Shown piece by piece: positions 1 through 30,237 of a stretch of DNA of 64,000 nt (positions are counted from its first letter, which is position 1; every line of letters starts with the position of its first letter). A program made the position numbers and the translations under genes. The stretch comes from Phorcus lineatus. Lineage: Eukaryota > Mollusca > Gastropoda > Trochida > Trochidae. The notes under the pieces were generated by a model. That model searched no databases. It saw nothing but the letters and a program-made list of their open reading frames with translations, and was not told the origin of the DNA. The DNA lies in the NCBI GenBank assembly GCA_921293015.1, contig OV121089.1, positions 42,394,520 to 42,458,519 of the forward strand. The letters are read 5' to 3'.

Positions 1-824
1 AATTCCAATAGCAGAAATAAATGACATGGGGGGCCTGGACAAAGTTATCACAGCTCTTGATAAACTTGCAATACAGTCTTCTTAAAATATCGAATATATC
101 GGAGGGTTTAGAATAAACAATTTACTTGTAAAATTGCAGAAAAACGTAACAAAAACACCCTAATATTTTACTGAAAGTTGTAAACAAAGTGTGAACTTGC
201 AAAATGAAAATAGCACAGACATGTTAAGAGTACAAAATAAGTCACTTAATTATCTCTCTTTACAATACTTCGTCAAGTTCATCATTGATTACTGTTCTAA
301 TTGCTGTTATTTTTTCAAGATAACATGGAAAAACTAAAATATGAAAGGTACAATATATGTATTGCAATACACTTTTCTGTATCACAAAAAATTGCGATAT
401 GGAAATGAGAACCGATACCCATCCTTAGTTTACAGTGAGTAATATGTATCTGTGGATTAACACCCTTTGTCGTGCAAGCAATTTATGAGGACTTTCACTT
501 GATTTGAGACAGACCTTGTCAAACTGGAAGGCATGTTAATGGACATGAGGACTTCTACTCTTTCTCTTCAAAAATCATTTTCTCCTATACACTCAAATTT
601 TAAAACATTTCTTGCCTGTAAGTAATTCTTGTCTTTTTGCCATTCAATACTAGGCCAATATTTCACTACCAGATTCTTTGGCTTTACTCTAGTCCAGAGA
701 GATCTCGTACATTTTCAGTGCATCTTTAAATCTTTCATGATTCAAGTAATATGGCAACTTTCTTAGCAAGTACTGTTAGCAACATTCACATTCTACATTG
801 ACCTGTGTTGACTTATCCCAACAG
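1..824 (+). other. Intron of the ABCC gene (no exon seen)
   Basis: AT-rich sequence with no convincing coding segment. It ends in a good 3' splice site (ACTTATCCCAACAG) directly before the first recognisable ABCC exon at 825. I read it as the 3' part of an intron; the exons for the N-terminal ~300 residues must lie upstream of the window. Confidence 0.75.
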
Positions 825-18259
<17,435 letters not shown>

Positions 18260-21200
18260 ATTATCAACGATTCTTCTGGCGTACAAATCACAGCAAATTA
18301 TCAACATGTTTTTTACCAACGTGATAACAGAAACCGAAGATCTCTTTGCTTCTTGTTGATAAATCCATGGCTCAACTTAATTACAACAAACTACTTAGAT
18401 GAATTGTAGGAATAAATTTGTTATCAAACACTGTAACGTGATGAGTTAGGTTGATACAAGGAACTTTGTCACCAATTATCTTTCGTTATTTGATTATTTT
18501 TATTTAGTAATCAGAAACTAAGAGAATTGCTAAAGATGTGTATTCTTTTGAATAAGAAAACTGTCAATATTATTTGTTTTGTAACGTTGATAAGGAGTGG
18601 AAATCCACTGACAAGTAAATGAAGCAACTTGGAGAATTGTATATAGAATATACATTTTAACTTTCACAACTGTTCATTAATATAGAAGATATTATTTAAA
18701 ATCACTAAAAACATCTAAAACATCTACTTAAAACAATCTGAAGCAAATTTATGAATGATTTGCCAAAACATTGTTTCATGCAAATCACAATTTGTATGTT
18801 TGTATGTTTGTAAGAATTTCACCTGAGACACAACAATAGAGATGGTATCAACCTGAGAGTCAAACAAAAGCACTCAAGACTTGTCATTCTACAAATTTAT
18901 CTGTGCTTTTATTTAATTGTGCCAAATTCTCATGATCCACTTGGTGCTTACCACCTTTTTTTCCAAAACTGCATCACATATAACCCTGTGGTTATACAGG
19001 TATTAGAACCAATCTTGATATTCAAATTAATGAAGAGTGTTACATTAATTTGATAATATGTAACAAACAGTCATAATTTGAAATATTCGTCAGCCAGTTG
19101 TGAAGAAATATATTATATATTTCTTTAGAAGCAGTTTGTTATGTTTTCGTCTAAAAGATATGTCACTGGTCATAATATATTTTGTCAATGTTTAACATAG
19201 AAATTTTATTTGTTCGATTTTTTATGTAATACAAGGACTATAAAGCTAGCCAAGTCGGATTTATGAAAGCTGTTTTTAAGATTGCTATGGTGGTGTAGTT
19301 ATTTGTTTTATAACAGTAACAGTATTTGAAAATTTACTAGTTCATGGCCAAACCTAGTCAATTTAGTGATGATTTTCTCGAAAGCTTTACAATGAATTCC
19401 AGAATAGATTTTACAAATTATTTTTCAAATAGTGTCATTGACAATATAGCTGAATTTATGAAGGCTGATTATATTCGATGTTCTGTATCTCATGCTTGGT
19501 AGCTAAAGAGGTGGGATATCAAACAGTGAAAGATCCATATTTCTGTAAACCCAGAGTGAAACTGCTGAATGAATTATCTACTTGCCAAGGTGACCAAACC
19601 CTTTCATAATGATGGTCAAGCATTCCCGTTTCAAAGAAAAAACACCCACAAGGGATGAAGTAGATCGTCATCTATTGGTGACTTAATTGTTTTATCCTCT
19701 TGATCAAACAAGGTAAGCGTGTTCGGCTTCGGATCAAAAGGTTCGAATCCTGCCAGGGGCTCGGCAACTTTGTCTGCTGTAGAGAACTGTTCTACACGCA
19801 GTCAGGTTTGGGTGCAATGCTACACTGAATTTCAGCGCAGTACCACCCATGGTTCGTTAATTCCAGCCGACGCTCACATGTTTCACTGCAATACATAGCC
19901 ACAATGATGTTGCAGGCTTTCTCCCTGCAGTAATACTAGCGGCCACGATATAAGTGAAATACTCTTGAAAGCGGCTTTAAGCCCCAAATCACCTCACCTT
20001 ACCTTGATCAAACAACATCGCAAAATATCCACTTGATACGAAACTGAGACAAAGTCACTGAAGTGGTGGTTTTAGGGCTTTGTTTCACCAGAAACATTAA
20101 ACCATTATGACTAACCATGGAAAGGGGAAATTTATAATGGGGGTGCTTATTAGATATGAAGTGCTGATTATTTTTTATAAGGGATTTTGATACACTAGCA
20201 CTGCTAGATGCTGCAACATTGCTCAAACACAGTGCTAAACAATAATCCTCTTGATACATTAGTAATGTAAACTGTAGTGTAATAACACAGAAGTGTTTCT
20301 TTAGCTCCATCTTTTTTGTGTGATATTGAATCTTGTTATGTTGACTTTTGTAGCAATGATTTAGTCTTTTATTTTTGTTATATTTTGTTGTTTAACTCTT
20401 GTTATTTGTATGTTTAATATTTATTTGTATTTTGTTACCTGAAAGGAAATAATGTTCAGTATTTTGAGAAATCAATTTCATTATAGGCTTCTTCACTGGC
20501 CTATGAAAGTTCCAACTAAAACTGGTAGAAATACAAGAGCTTCTTTTACATCATTTGTAAACATCAATTTTACCTGAACTTCCAAACAATTTCATTTTCG
20601 AGATAAATGTGTTTTTAGGTTAATGAAGTTTATTTTCAATGCTTTTATTCTCTTAGTTCATAAGGAGTGTCAAGTATTTTATTGGTATTAGTATGGCATT
20701 ATCTATATATATATTTGTGAATTTTGTTTTTGTTGTTTATTTATTTACTTGAATTATTAGTGATTGACAAAATAAGGTTGAAAGAGATGTATACAGATAT
20801 AAACAGAATGAACAACTGAAATAGCCCATGTGTTCACAGCTGATGTTCGGTATTACAAAAGTTTTATCAATGTGTGCAATTACGTCCAAGTGGCGATCAC
20901 AGTCAAAACATGGATGATTTACTAGAATTTGGGAAAAGTTGAAAACCGTTATTTTATAGATTGCCCATGCGTACGTGAATGAAATTCAACTTAACCCGAT
21001 TTATTTGTCTTTATTTGAAGAGCAGGATCCTGTGATGTTGCTGCTAGAACATCATGTTTAGTTGATGTATGTTTGATGAGTCAAGCATTGATGAACAAGT
21101 ACAAGTAGAAATTTTCTAGATACGTTCTAGAAATTTCTAGAAAGGGGGTACTTTGTTTCTGGGTGTAGTGTAGCTTAGAGCTTGCTAGACAAATGTGATT

Positions 21201-22067
21201 GTAATTAAATGTAATGATTATCAGCTAAGAGGGGCAGTAGCATGTTATATTTTGCTAATAAAATTCTCTCATGAAAATAAATGTTTCCAGCTGCAAGACA
21301 ATGTCTTTTAATCTAAAGTGGCAATTTTAATAGGAACATGATTGGTTAGGCTATATGAATCCATTTCCCTATCTCAAATAATATATATGATAAATAATAT
21401 CTTATATAATTATTAAAGATGTTTACACAAAAATGGCTTCCAGTGGCAGCTTAATGCTTGGTACTTGATTTTTTTCCTATTTGGCTACAGATGATCAGGT
21501 TGAGTAATGAGATGTTTAACCCTCTGAAGAGAATGTTTTTGGCATAAACTAATTTTTTTTGAGGAATAGAAAAAGCATGCTACTGCTTCTCTGAGACTCC
21601 TTTGAACATTGAGACTTGCAGATTGGCCCTGTAGTGTTGAAGTGTTCATTTCCATAGTAGATTATTGTAAAAATCTCAAGTTAGAATGCAGATCATAGTA
21701 TGTTTGGTTAGTATCTCAAGCTAGATTCTTGTAGGAAGTATCAATGTTTTCAGTCGTGTCTTGTCTCTGGTTATGTCTGAAGCGATACGCACAATCAACT
21801 TTGTATCTTGCTTGTACTCAAGTTATTATTAATCCATTAGTAGACTGATTGAATTTTGATTGAATGCTTGTTTTTGCGATTCTATAAATGAAAGAAAAAG
21901 AAACAAGTGTTTTGACAGTGTAAACAAAATTGAAGTAGAATGGGTATTTTTAGGAAGTATGACCTAGTGGCATCATGGCCTAAGAAATTTGTAAGGAGGT
22001 CTTCGTCATTAGTTGCTATCTAACTTTGACTGCATTTACCGTAGTTTGAATAAGTTCAGTTATATTG
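18260..22067 (+). other. ABCC 3' UTR and intergenic DNA
   Basis: No coding exon recognised. A possible poly(A) signal AATAAA lies at 18411-18416, about 150 nt after the stop; other AATAAA hexamers follow in this AT-rich stretch, so the UTR may be longer. Contains the SINE at 19712-20002. Confidence 0.5.
19712..20002 (+). mobile_element. tRNA-derived SINE, near full length, with target-site duplication
   Basis: Has a tRNA-like B box (GGTTCGAATCC at about 19740) but a shortened A-box region, then the family body (CAGTCAGGTTTGGGTGCAAT, TTCCAGCCGACGCTCACATG, TCTCCCTGCAGTAATACTAG) and tail. It is flanked by an exact 13-bp repeat CTTGATCAAACAA at 19699-19711 and 20003-20015. Confidence 0.88.
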
Positions 22068-22475
22068 CATTCTCTCCCCACAAAGGTATTTCTGTCATTA
22101 ATTCCGAAACAACTTCAGTCTAAATACAAATTTTTCTTGGGCTTCTGGCAGTTTCCCCTAACGGCAAAATATTGGAACTTAAATTACCTTAATTGATGAA
22201 AACACTGAATGCATGAATAACATATTTGTTGTCACACAGGTCAATGCAATGATGCAGTCGCAAAATGAGGCGTACATATGTGTTCTGTAAAGACGACTCA
22301 AAATGCAAGGTGCATATTCGAATAAAGTTTAGTTTTTTGAATGATAACTTTTGAAACAGATCTCTGATTGCGCAACTAACTTTGATTGCATCCAATCAGC
22401 GTTCTATATTTCTTGATCAAGAAACGTTCGTATTAAAACAGAGGTCGTATAGGAATTCATGTTTGGAAAGAATGG
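22068..22475. mobile_element. hAT-type MITE, copy 1
   Basis: Begins CATTCTCTCCCC and is flanked by the direct 8-bp repeat TTATATTG (22060-22067 and 22476-22483). The right terminal repeat is partly deleted (ends GGAAAGAATG). The interior matches 41941-42382 in reverse complement. An 8-bp duplication and CA-start termini fit the hAT superfamily. No coding capacity. Confidence 0.8.
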
Positions 22476-22885
22476 TTATATTGATGCTGTTGTTAGAATC
22501 GTGGTTGTTATTGTTTGTGATCATGTTTATATGTTGTTGATATCTGCAAGCTCACAAACTGTGTATAAGTGTCGTGAGACGTCAATGTGAAAGTGTAACT
22601 ATGTGCCTTATGTAACAATTGTCAAAGCAGCTAGCTCCTCCAACAGATCACACACGACTCCCTTGGTTTCTTCTGGTGACTTATCAGCGGTTCCTTGTAG
22701 CCCGACTTCAATCTAGTTCAAACTTATCTGACCCGTCAAGTCGAACATGTACAATTTTAAATTCATCAAAATGCCCATATCATCCTTGCCAACCAATGAA
22801 AACATTGCTGGCTTCGCCTTGGTCCGTGAGTTGTAACATCAATCAGATTATGCCGTCGGGTCAAAGGTCACAAGAGGTAAGTTGT

Positions 22886-22963
22886 TAACCTTCTCACTCT
22901 TCAGAAATCAGTACCAAATAAGCTAGTGAGTCTGATTTCTGGCTTTAAGTGGTGAAAGGGTTA
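22886..22963. repeat. Short inverted-repeat (foldback) element
   Basis: Left arm TTAACCTTCTCACTCTTCAG then AAATCAG; right arm CTGATTTCTGGCTTTAAGTG then GTGAAAGGGTTA. The arms are imperfect inverse copies around a short loop. Related to 13171-13242. Confidence 0.45.
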
Positions 22964-23824
22964 TTTAGTGAGTCAAGGTAAGTTCATTAAGGCAAGTTTT
23001 TGTATTTTCTCTACACCTACCAACACAGTTAAAAAGGGGGAAATTGCTGATGATGTGATGAGGTTTAGATTATTGCGAGTCACAAGATGGTGCTAGTAAC
23101 AATGGTACTTCAATACTGGTTATCGTAATGACAACACACACAGCAGTCTTATACTGGGTGTCATATCATGAGAATATAGTTCGGAAGTATCTTCAAATGG
23201 ATGAGTGTTACGGCAATTATAACACATACCGATCCCTGTCCAACTCCACACAAATGAACCCTCTATTCTCTCTTACTTGTTTGTAATATATTCATGTTCA
23301 TGATATATTCTTGATATTGTTTGTCATTATGTGGACATTGTGTTACACTGTGTCTTAAGGTTATTAGATTGTATCTGTTACATGTCCATATTCAACTGTT
23401 AGTACCTCATAACGTCTGTTAGTTCAATGTTAGACATCCCTGTTCAAATGTATTGTTCTATGTTTTATGTAAAGTAAGAATATAAAGTTGCATATTAACT
23501 TGACACTGTGCTAGTAAGATTGACACCTAATAGATGCTTCATTATTAATCACAATCTTCCAATATTTCCGTGTTGACAGTCTTAAAGATTATCATTCTTA
23601 GGGATTCTGATATGTCATGTGTTATCATCTTGTACTAGATTAGAATAAACTAATATAGAAAGTAAAGAAGAAGCCCAGTTAAATCAATATTTATGTATTA
23701 TATGGTTTATCATACCAAACAAAGAATAACTTAGAGACACATGCCATTTAGATAGTGAACAAATGTAAGACTGTTTTATTTGGGCTTACACTGTCTGCAT
23801 AAATACAAATTCTTGTACTTATTT

Positions 23825-23915
23825 GGGTGGAGTCCGTTGTTGGATTCAAACCCACACCCTCATTGTCCGGCAACACCGCCAGCATTGACCGTGCCAGCAC
23901 CTAACCATCTCATCT
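23825..23915 (-). repeat. tRNA-like SINE head of a second family (fragment)
   Basis: On the minus strand GATGGTTAGGTGCTGG resembles a pol III A box and GGGTTTGAATCC resembles a B box, separated by a longer spacer than in a real tRNA. No acceptor-stem pairing is evident. Probably a SINE head or tRNA pseudogene. Confidence 0.4.
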
Positions 23916-26900
23916 GTTCAAAAATTAAATCGACTTTATGATTTTTCCATAGAAATGTAATTCTCGAGTTAATTTTCAAAGATACTTATCATGTTTTATT
24001 GTGTTTGTTATGTTATTGATAGTAATTGTTTCGTTTTTATGACAAATAGTCACGTTATTAAATACTTTTACTGCGGTAATAGTCACAGCCAAAATATTAT
24101 GCTGTTCAGTCATAATGCCAAAAGTGTCTGTGCAATATTTATTATATCTTCACCACAATATTAGATCTTATTCTTCTCAATGAATGATGTAATTTTGGTT
24201 TTTAGAAATGTCTTTTTGAAGGACACGGCTATTTACAATGTGCAATCCTATATTCGTATTCTTTCTATTACCTCAGCACCTTTCTTATACTAAATTCAAT
24301 ATTTTCATAAATAATATTTTAATTTTGTTTTTATATTATACTTATCACTACTCTTCCTTACTTCCTTATGAAATATCTGAAGATATATTAATGTATCCTT
24401 TACACTCACTTCTTTTATACTTGACAGTGTTTATTTTTATTTTCCATTGAATATCATTTAGCTAGAGGAAATAGCTTCTTAAAGTTATATCATGATATGT
24501 GCTATATTGTTTTCTCTTCATTGTCAACTAATGTTGCTTGTTGCTACCTTATAAAATATGTTGATTATAAATAGTTGTAAGGTTGACCATATTACTTACA
24601 GTGAGAAGAATGTACTGTATATAGTTTCATAGTTTGGCTTCGTAGAAATTCCAAATCATTGTCAAAATCATATTTACTATTTCTCCACTTAGTTTTGATA
24701 TAAATGAGTCATTTTTTATATTCTACTCGCTTGAAGCATATATTTAGTTGTCTGTTTATTTTACTTTTATTTACATACGAAGCAAGTAATGCCGAACAAT
24801 TGACAACCTCAGGAATATTTGCAAACACAACTTGTTTATTTCAGTATTGTAAACTCAAATTATTTACGTCTGTTTTCTGCATGTGACGAGTCTTAAGTCT
24901 TACATATTTGACTCATCAGGCCTACAAGGTTAGATGGGGATATGGCTTACTATGTTGTCCGGCATTCGTCAGTAAATATGGTTCCTCTACAGAAGTGCTT
25001 ACTCCCCAATCTCAAATTTTTATATAAAAATGATCCTAACCTCTTCAAATATACAATTTGATGAAATATTGATGTAGACATAAATTACTTGCAGATTATC
25101 ATTGTATTTTGGGTGAAGATTCGTTGCATTTTGTTAAACTTTTAATTCTTATTTTAGTCTAGCACATCAGATGATTAATTGTGCAAAAAACTGATGAGCT
25201 ACAGAGCTTATGGCTCTATTCTAGTTTATCCCTATAGTTTAATTTCTTTTGTTTATTCAAAGTAGTTTGACTTCAAATATCTAGAGCCTATGATACTATA
25301 CTTATAGTACCTAGTTTTATAAGCAGAAGTCCACAGTGCTGATTTCCATTTCCATCACTTGTTTATATGTTTGATTTCAACTTAGTTAGTATGTTAATAG
25401 TAATGATAATATATTTATTTATGATTGTTTGTCAAACTGACCAGGTAAACACACCAGCAAATAGTTTAGTCTAGATAAGGTTAACAGCTGTTTAAGAGAA
25501 TTGAAATAACCTCAATTTATATCTGTGAATTTGTATGTGAATTCTTTTCTATTTTAGATATTTGTTCCAAGTTGAATCTGTTCACTCTTCTTTTTTAACA
25601 TTGCATCATTCGTCTAGTGGAATGTTTGATGGCCATGTTTAATTAAAATGTTGACATTAAACTTATGGGCGTTGTTTTATTTTATCACCAGGACCATGCA
25701 GAAGAAGATGGCGACAGAGCCTACATAGGAAGAGCCTCCAACTCTCTTTCAGTCTGATTAAATTCAACTGTGTTACGAGGAATAACAGTTTCAAAATATT
25801 GATTTTATCGAGATCCAAACTCGTTCTAGCCAGAGCTTTCCTAGTGCACTTTCAGACACACATTAAGTGCAGACAAAACCTAGTCATTAGCAGAGCAATC
25901 ACATTATCGCAATCAAGTGAACAAATGATTAACTGGAGTTACCTGCCCCTAGCTACTGATACTTTTGCCAGAGGCACTGGATTAGTAAGCTTACTTTATG
26001 TCCAAACATGCGCTATGTGTGGCTGCAGTCAGACCATGTAAAGAGGAAAGTCTTAGACAGAACGAGTTAGAATCTTAAAAAAGTAAATATTTTTAAACTT
26101 ATTATTCCTCGGAACAGGGTCGATTTTAATCAGATTGATCATTCATTCAAAATGCAAAACACTATATATGAGCGATGAAGACATTCAATAGTTAAACTTG
26201 TGTGAAAGATGAAGCCATTGGCTCTGTAGCTTGTCAAGTATTCCATATCTATTATCTTTAATAATATCTATAATTAATATATTCAAGGTGACGCTCCCTG
26301 CTAACTCAAGGACTTAATCATGATGTACAGTCTGCGAAGGCTCTTAGATTAAGATCAACTTTGGTGTCCCACTATGGTGATCTGAACATCTTTTGCTGAT
26401 AAATCATTCCAGTGGAACACAGCTGCCCAATGAAGACCTCTCCCACTCAGCCTGAAAACAAGATTAAAAACACAACTCAGAGACCCTAAATAAACAGTCT
26501 GGTTTCTGATATATCTCAAATAGTGTAACTATTTTGAGCATGCTTTAAGAAGCATATCTATTGGCTACGGTCCACCATGTTGCTTTAGGGGAAATGACAT
26601 GAAAAAAGGCGCTGTACTTTTACTTATTTTACAACATTACAAAAATAAACTATATGTATAGATATAACATCTACAAATTAACAAATGAGTTATAATAAGA
26701 CTAATGAATAATGCCCTGTAATGCTGAAGCAAGGCTTTTCACGCTCGTAGTGCAGATGAATGGTTTCTCTTCTTATTTTTTGTTTTATTTTACCGAGTGT
26801 GCATTCTCATTTATCCAGTTCTAAAAAGTCTAAATCAACCAAAATGTTATCCTCAGTACCATTTTAAACTGGATTAGTTTACAATTATGTACTCATATAA

Positions 26901-27738
26901 TACTTGTATGTTCAGGAATGTCCCCTTTAATTTAGTTTCCACGAAAATACCCTGATAGAACTGTCCTTTTAAAGTATGTTTTGTATGTGACTTGGACATG
27001 TCCTGAGTTGAGTTCAAATGGCATCTCTAAAGTTATATTTATCTCCAAAATGACAAATTTTGATATTTTCTTGTTTTCAATTGTTATCTAAAAATGTCCA
27101 TTTAATTGTTAAAAAGTCGAAATTCGGAATCTCATAAAAAAATGGGTTATGTTTAGGCCAATCTTGAATATTTTACGAGTGCTTCAATAGAAAATATAAA
27201 ATTAATAAAAATTGGCATCTGTTTTTAAAATATGAACAAGCTAGATTTATCAAAAGAGTAAAACAACTGTTTTTTAACATTATAAAAACTTCATAGGTCG
27301 GTGGAATTATAATCAAACTTCACCTTACAGGTAAGTTTCGTTTAATTTTTCAAATAGTGGGAAATATGTACTCTATCACTTTAAAATATGATGTTCAGGA
27401 TATGTTTGTCAGTATCGGCAGTAAACACTATGTTTATTTCGTAAACCTATTGACACCTGTGGCACGTATCAAAACGAAATAAAAACTCATGAAAAAATGT
27501 CGTTTAGAACTTCATCTAAGCCATGACCACAGGTTTTATGAGGTATGTTTTCTGCGAGCAACTGGAGTTAACAATCAGGTACAGTTGCAGGTAGACCTAA
27601 CTGCACACGTGCGTCACCAGAAATGTAAACATAACGATTTTCATCCAATAGGATTGAAGCAGACATTCCCTCCCTCCAGCTACGTCTGCGACTTCCGGTA
27701 GTGATATCATTTGACAGAGTCGATAAAAACGTAAGACA

Positions 27739-30237
27739 ATGGGAAAGAAACAACATCAAAAGGATAAACTGTAAGTTAATTTTAATGGCACAATCATTTT
27801 GGGTGCTAAACGACGATATATGTCCAATTTGGTTTTGACTATATTGGAATATTGATGATCAATTAGACACTTTGTCGGTCTGTTCGGTTTTCGATCAGTG
27901 ATTATTACTGTTCACTTCATTTAATCTAGACTAGTGATTACGTTTGAATATTGATAAGAGATACAAAGAAGTTATATGAATTTTAAGATTAGTGTCAATC
28001 TGACAGTGTATTGTTAACCACTACTCAAACAAATGTAATTCATTTATTTATCTAATTTTAATAAAACAATGCAATATTGTTGGCAAATTTTACTGTGAGT
28101 GAGTTTGATTTGTTGGTACCATTTCTCTGTGATTTATCTTGCTGACCATTTATCATGGTATTCAATCTAAGTTTGAAACGGGGTTAAATATAACTTATGA
28201 AAATGTTGTTTCTGACAGGTACCTGACAACAACCGAGTGGAAGAATGAGTGGGGAGGATACAAAGGTACCCAGAATACTGGACAAAATGCCAGGTTTAGA
28301 AGACTGCCCTTCCATTCTTGCAGGTTTGTGTATTTTAGATAATCAAACACTGAAAGCAGACCCACAGCTTTATGTTTACCATGTTTACTGTTCAAACAGG
28401 ACAGTATGATGCCTACTCTAAGTTTATGCGCCATAATGGTTAGAAAAGGATGAATACATTGAATAATAATGATATAAAATGTCCATTTATATGATCAATC
28501 AACTCAGTGGTTACTCAAGGCGCTATAGGGATATTACTACCCTGGTCTTATTCAAGTTGACATATTCATCTTTAGAAGGTCAAACCTCTTCACCAGTTAC
28601 ACATTTCCTGCTAGGTGAACAGAGGCACATTTTGAGTAGTTTCTTGCCCATGTTGACACAACAAGTGTCTCAACTTGTGTCTCAGTCATCGCTAGGACAG
28701 GATGTTTCGTATTTTGTTTGTCCTTGACCTTATCATCTACATGCCAATTTCATCTGCCCTGGTATCTTTTAATCTGCCAATTCTAGCTCATATGTGGTAA
28801 ACCTGTAACATTATCATTCTTACCATCACAAACAACAACAACAACATCATTTAAACAAAAACAAAAACTCGCAAAAGTGAACATTTAAATTGGTTTGGAC
28901 AATTTTGAATAAGCTTATATCAGGAGAAACATTTTACTGTTTCTTTATATTGATGTCATTCCCTATGTTATGAATGTTTTTATCTACTGTTCTGGTTTTT
29001 TTTTAGTTTATCACTGCAGCCATTTGAACATCCCCTCTGTACGAAAGAAGGCATTATCTTCGACTTGATGTAAGTGGCAACTTAACTTGTTGATGAATAA
29101 ACCAGGAAACGTGTGTATCAGTGCTATATTATTTATTAGTAATAGATGTTTTTAAGATTAAACGAGAAAATTACTTTCATTCCGAATCAAAGTGATAAAA
29201 ATTCAGTTGATTTTTAATTCTTCAGAAATTAATGTCATATAAAGCTTCAAATTATTTTAGGTCATACTCTGCTCTACACTTGTGAAATCCATAGTTGTTC
29301 TCTGCAACAGTTTATGTCTCTGATTTGCCATACCTTAATGAATTTTAGTTATGTTTTTCATTAAAAAAAGACATGTTTTTAATCAGAAAATTGACTTAAT
29401 GATTTCGTTCCTGTGAACTTTAGTTATGTAGATTCACCTGTAAGATATTTCAAACCATAACTGAAATATACATATATATATAACTAAAAAAGTCCATCTA
29501 TCTGTTGTTTTCAGGAACATCTATCCCTTCTTGAAAAAGTATGGTGTTAGCCCAGTCACAGGGGAGGTAACCCTTTGTTTTTAATGCTTATTGAAAATTT
29601 GCTTGACATCAGTGTTGAAAATCCATTTTGTAATTTTTTCTTATCAATTAAATTGTAATTGTAACTATTGAAATAAAAATCTAAATGATAACTGTATATT
29701 TATTGACATGTAATAATTGATATTATTTATGGTGCTTATTTTGATTTTTGGTTCAAGAAAATGACGGCAAAGGATCTGATAAAATTACATTTCCATAAAA
29801 ATTCAAAAGGTAAGTCTGTGATCACAATTTGTGATTTGTGTTTAATTTTGTTCAATAATTGATTTGGAATTGGATCAAACATAAAAATTGATGCATATAC
29901 TTTGAAAGAAACACTTCTAACCATTATGCGGATTCAAATGAAGATTTGAGTATTTTAGGAATTAGGTTGAAAAAACATGATTAATCGCCATGTCAAAAAA
30001 GGCAACCAATAGAAAATTTAATCATTCTCCATACACCAGCATGTCAAACAAGAGTTTGTTTTCTTTGACGTTTGGCAGTACTTTACTTTCATGACAAGAC
30101 AGTGTTGAACCATTTTAAACAATAATTTTCTCTCCTGTGCTTCAGGTCACTACCACTGCCCCGTCACATACAAGGTGTTCAATGCCAACACACACATCGT
30201 GGCCATCAAAACAACAGGCAATGTCTTTGCTTATGAG
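27739..30237 (+). other. PPIL2: PPIL2 exons 1-6: N-terminus and U-box
   Basis: Encodes [56 protein letters not shown] and [15 protein letters not shown]. This is the PPIL2 U-box variant in which salt-bridge and hydrophobic contacts replace zinc ligands. Conserved Cys residues flank it (HSC, PLC, HCP). Confidence 0.92.

Larger units (their letters stand above)
22476..27738. other. Intergenic DNA between the ABCC gene and PPIL2
   Basis: Very AT-rich, no recognised gene. Contains a short foldback (22886-22963), a tRNA-like fragment (about 23825-23915), and at 25190-25230 and 26205-26235 short segments like the edge of the 36.2 kb composite repeat (AGAGCC..GGCTCTGTAGCT). A reading frame that starts near 22619 ends in a GTAAGT donor at 22877 and could join in phase to a short segment after CACCAG at 25692; this is weak. 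The last part must hold the PPIL2 promoter, but I see no TATA box I trust. Confidence 0.5.

Noticed and set aside
23825-23915. Genuine tRNA gene on the minus strand
   Set aside because: A-box to B-box spacing is too long and there is no acceptor or anticodon stem pairing; kept only as a tRNA-like fragment.
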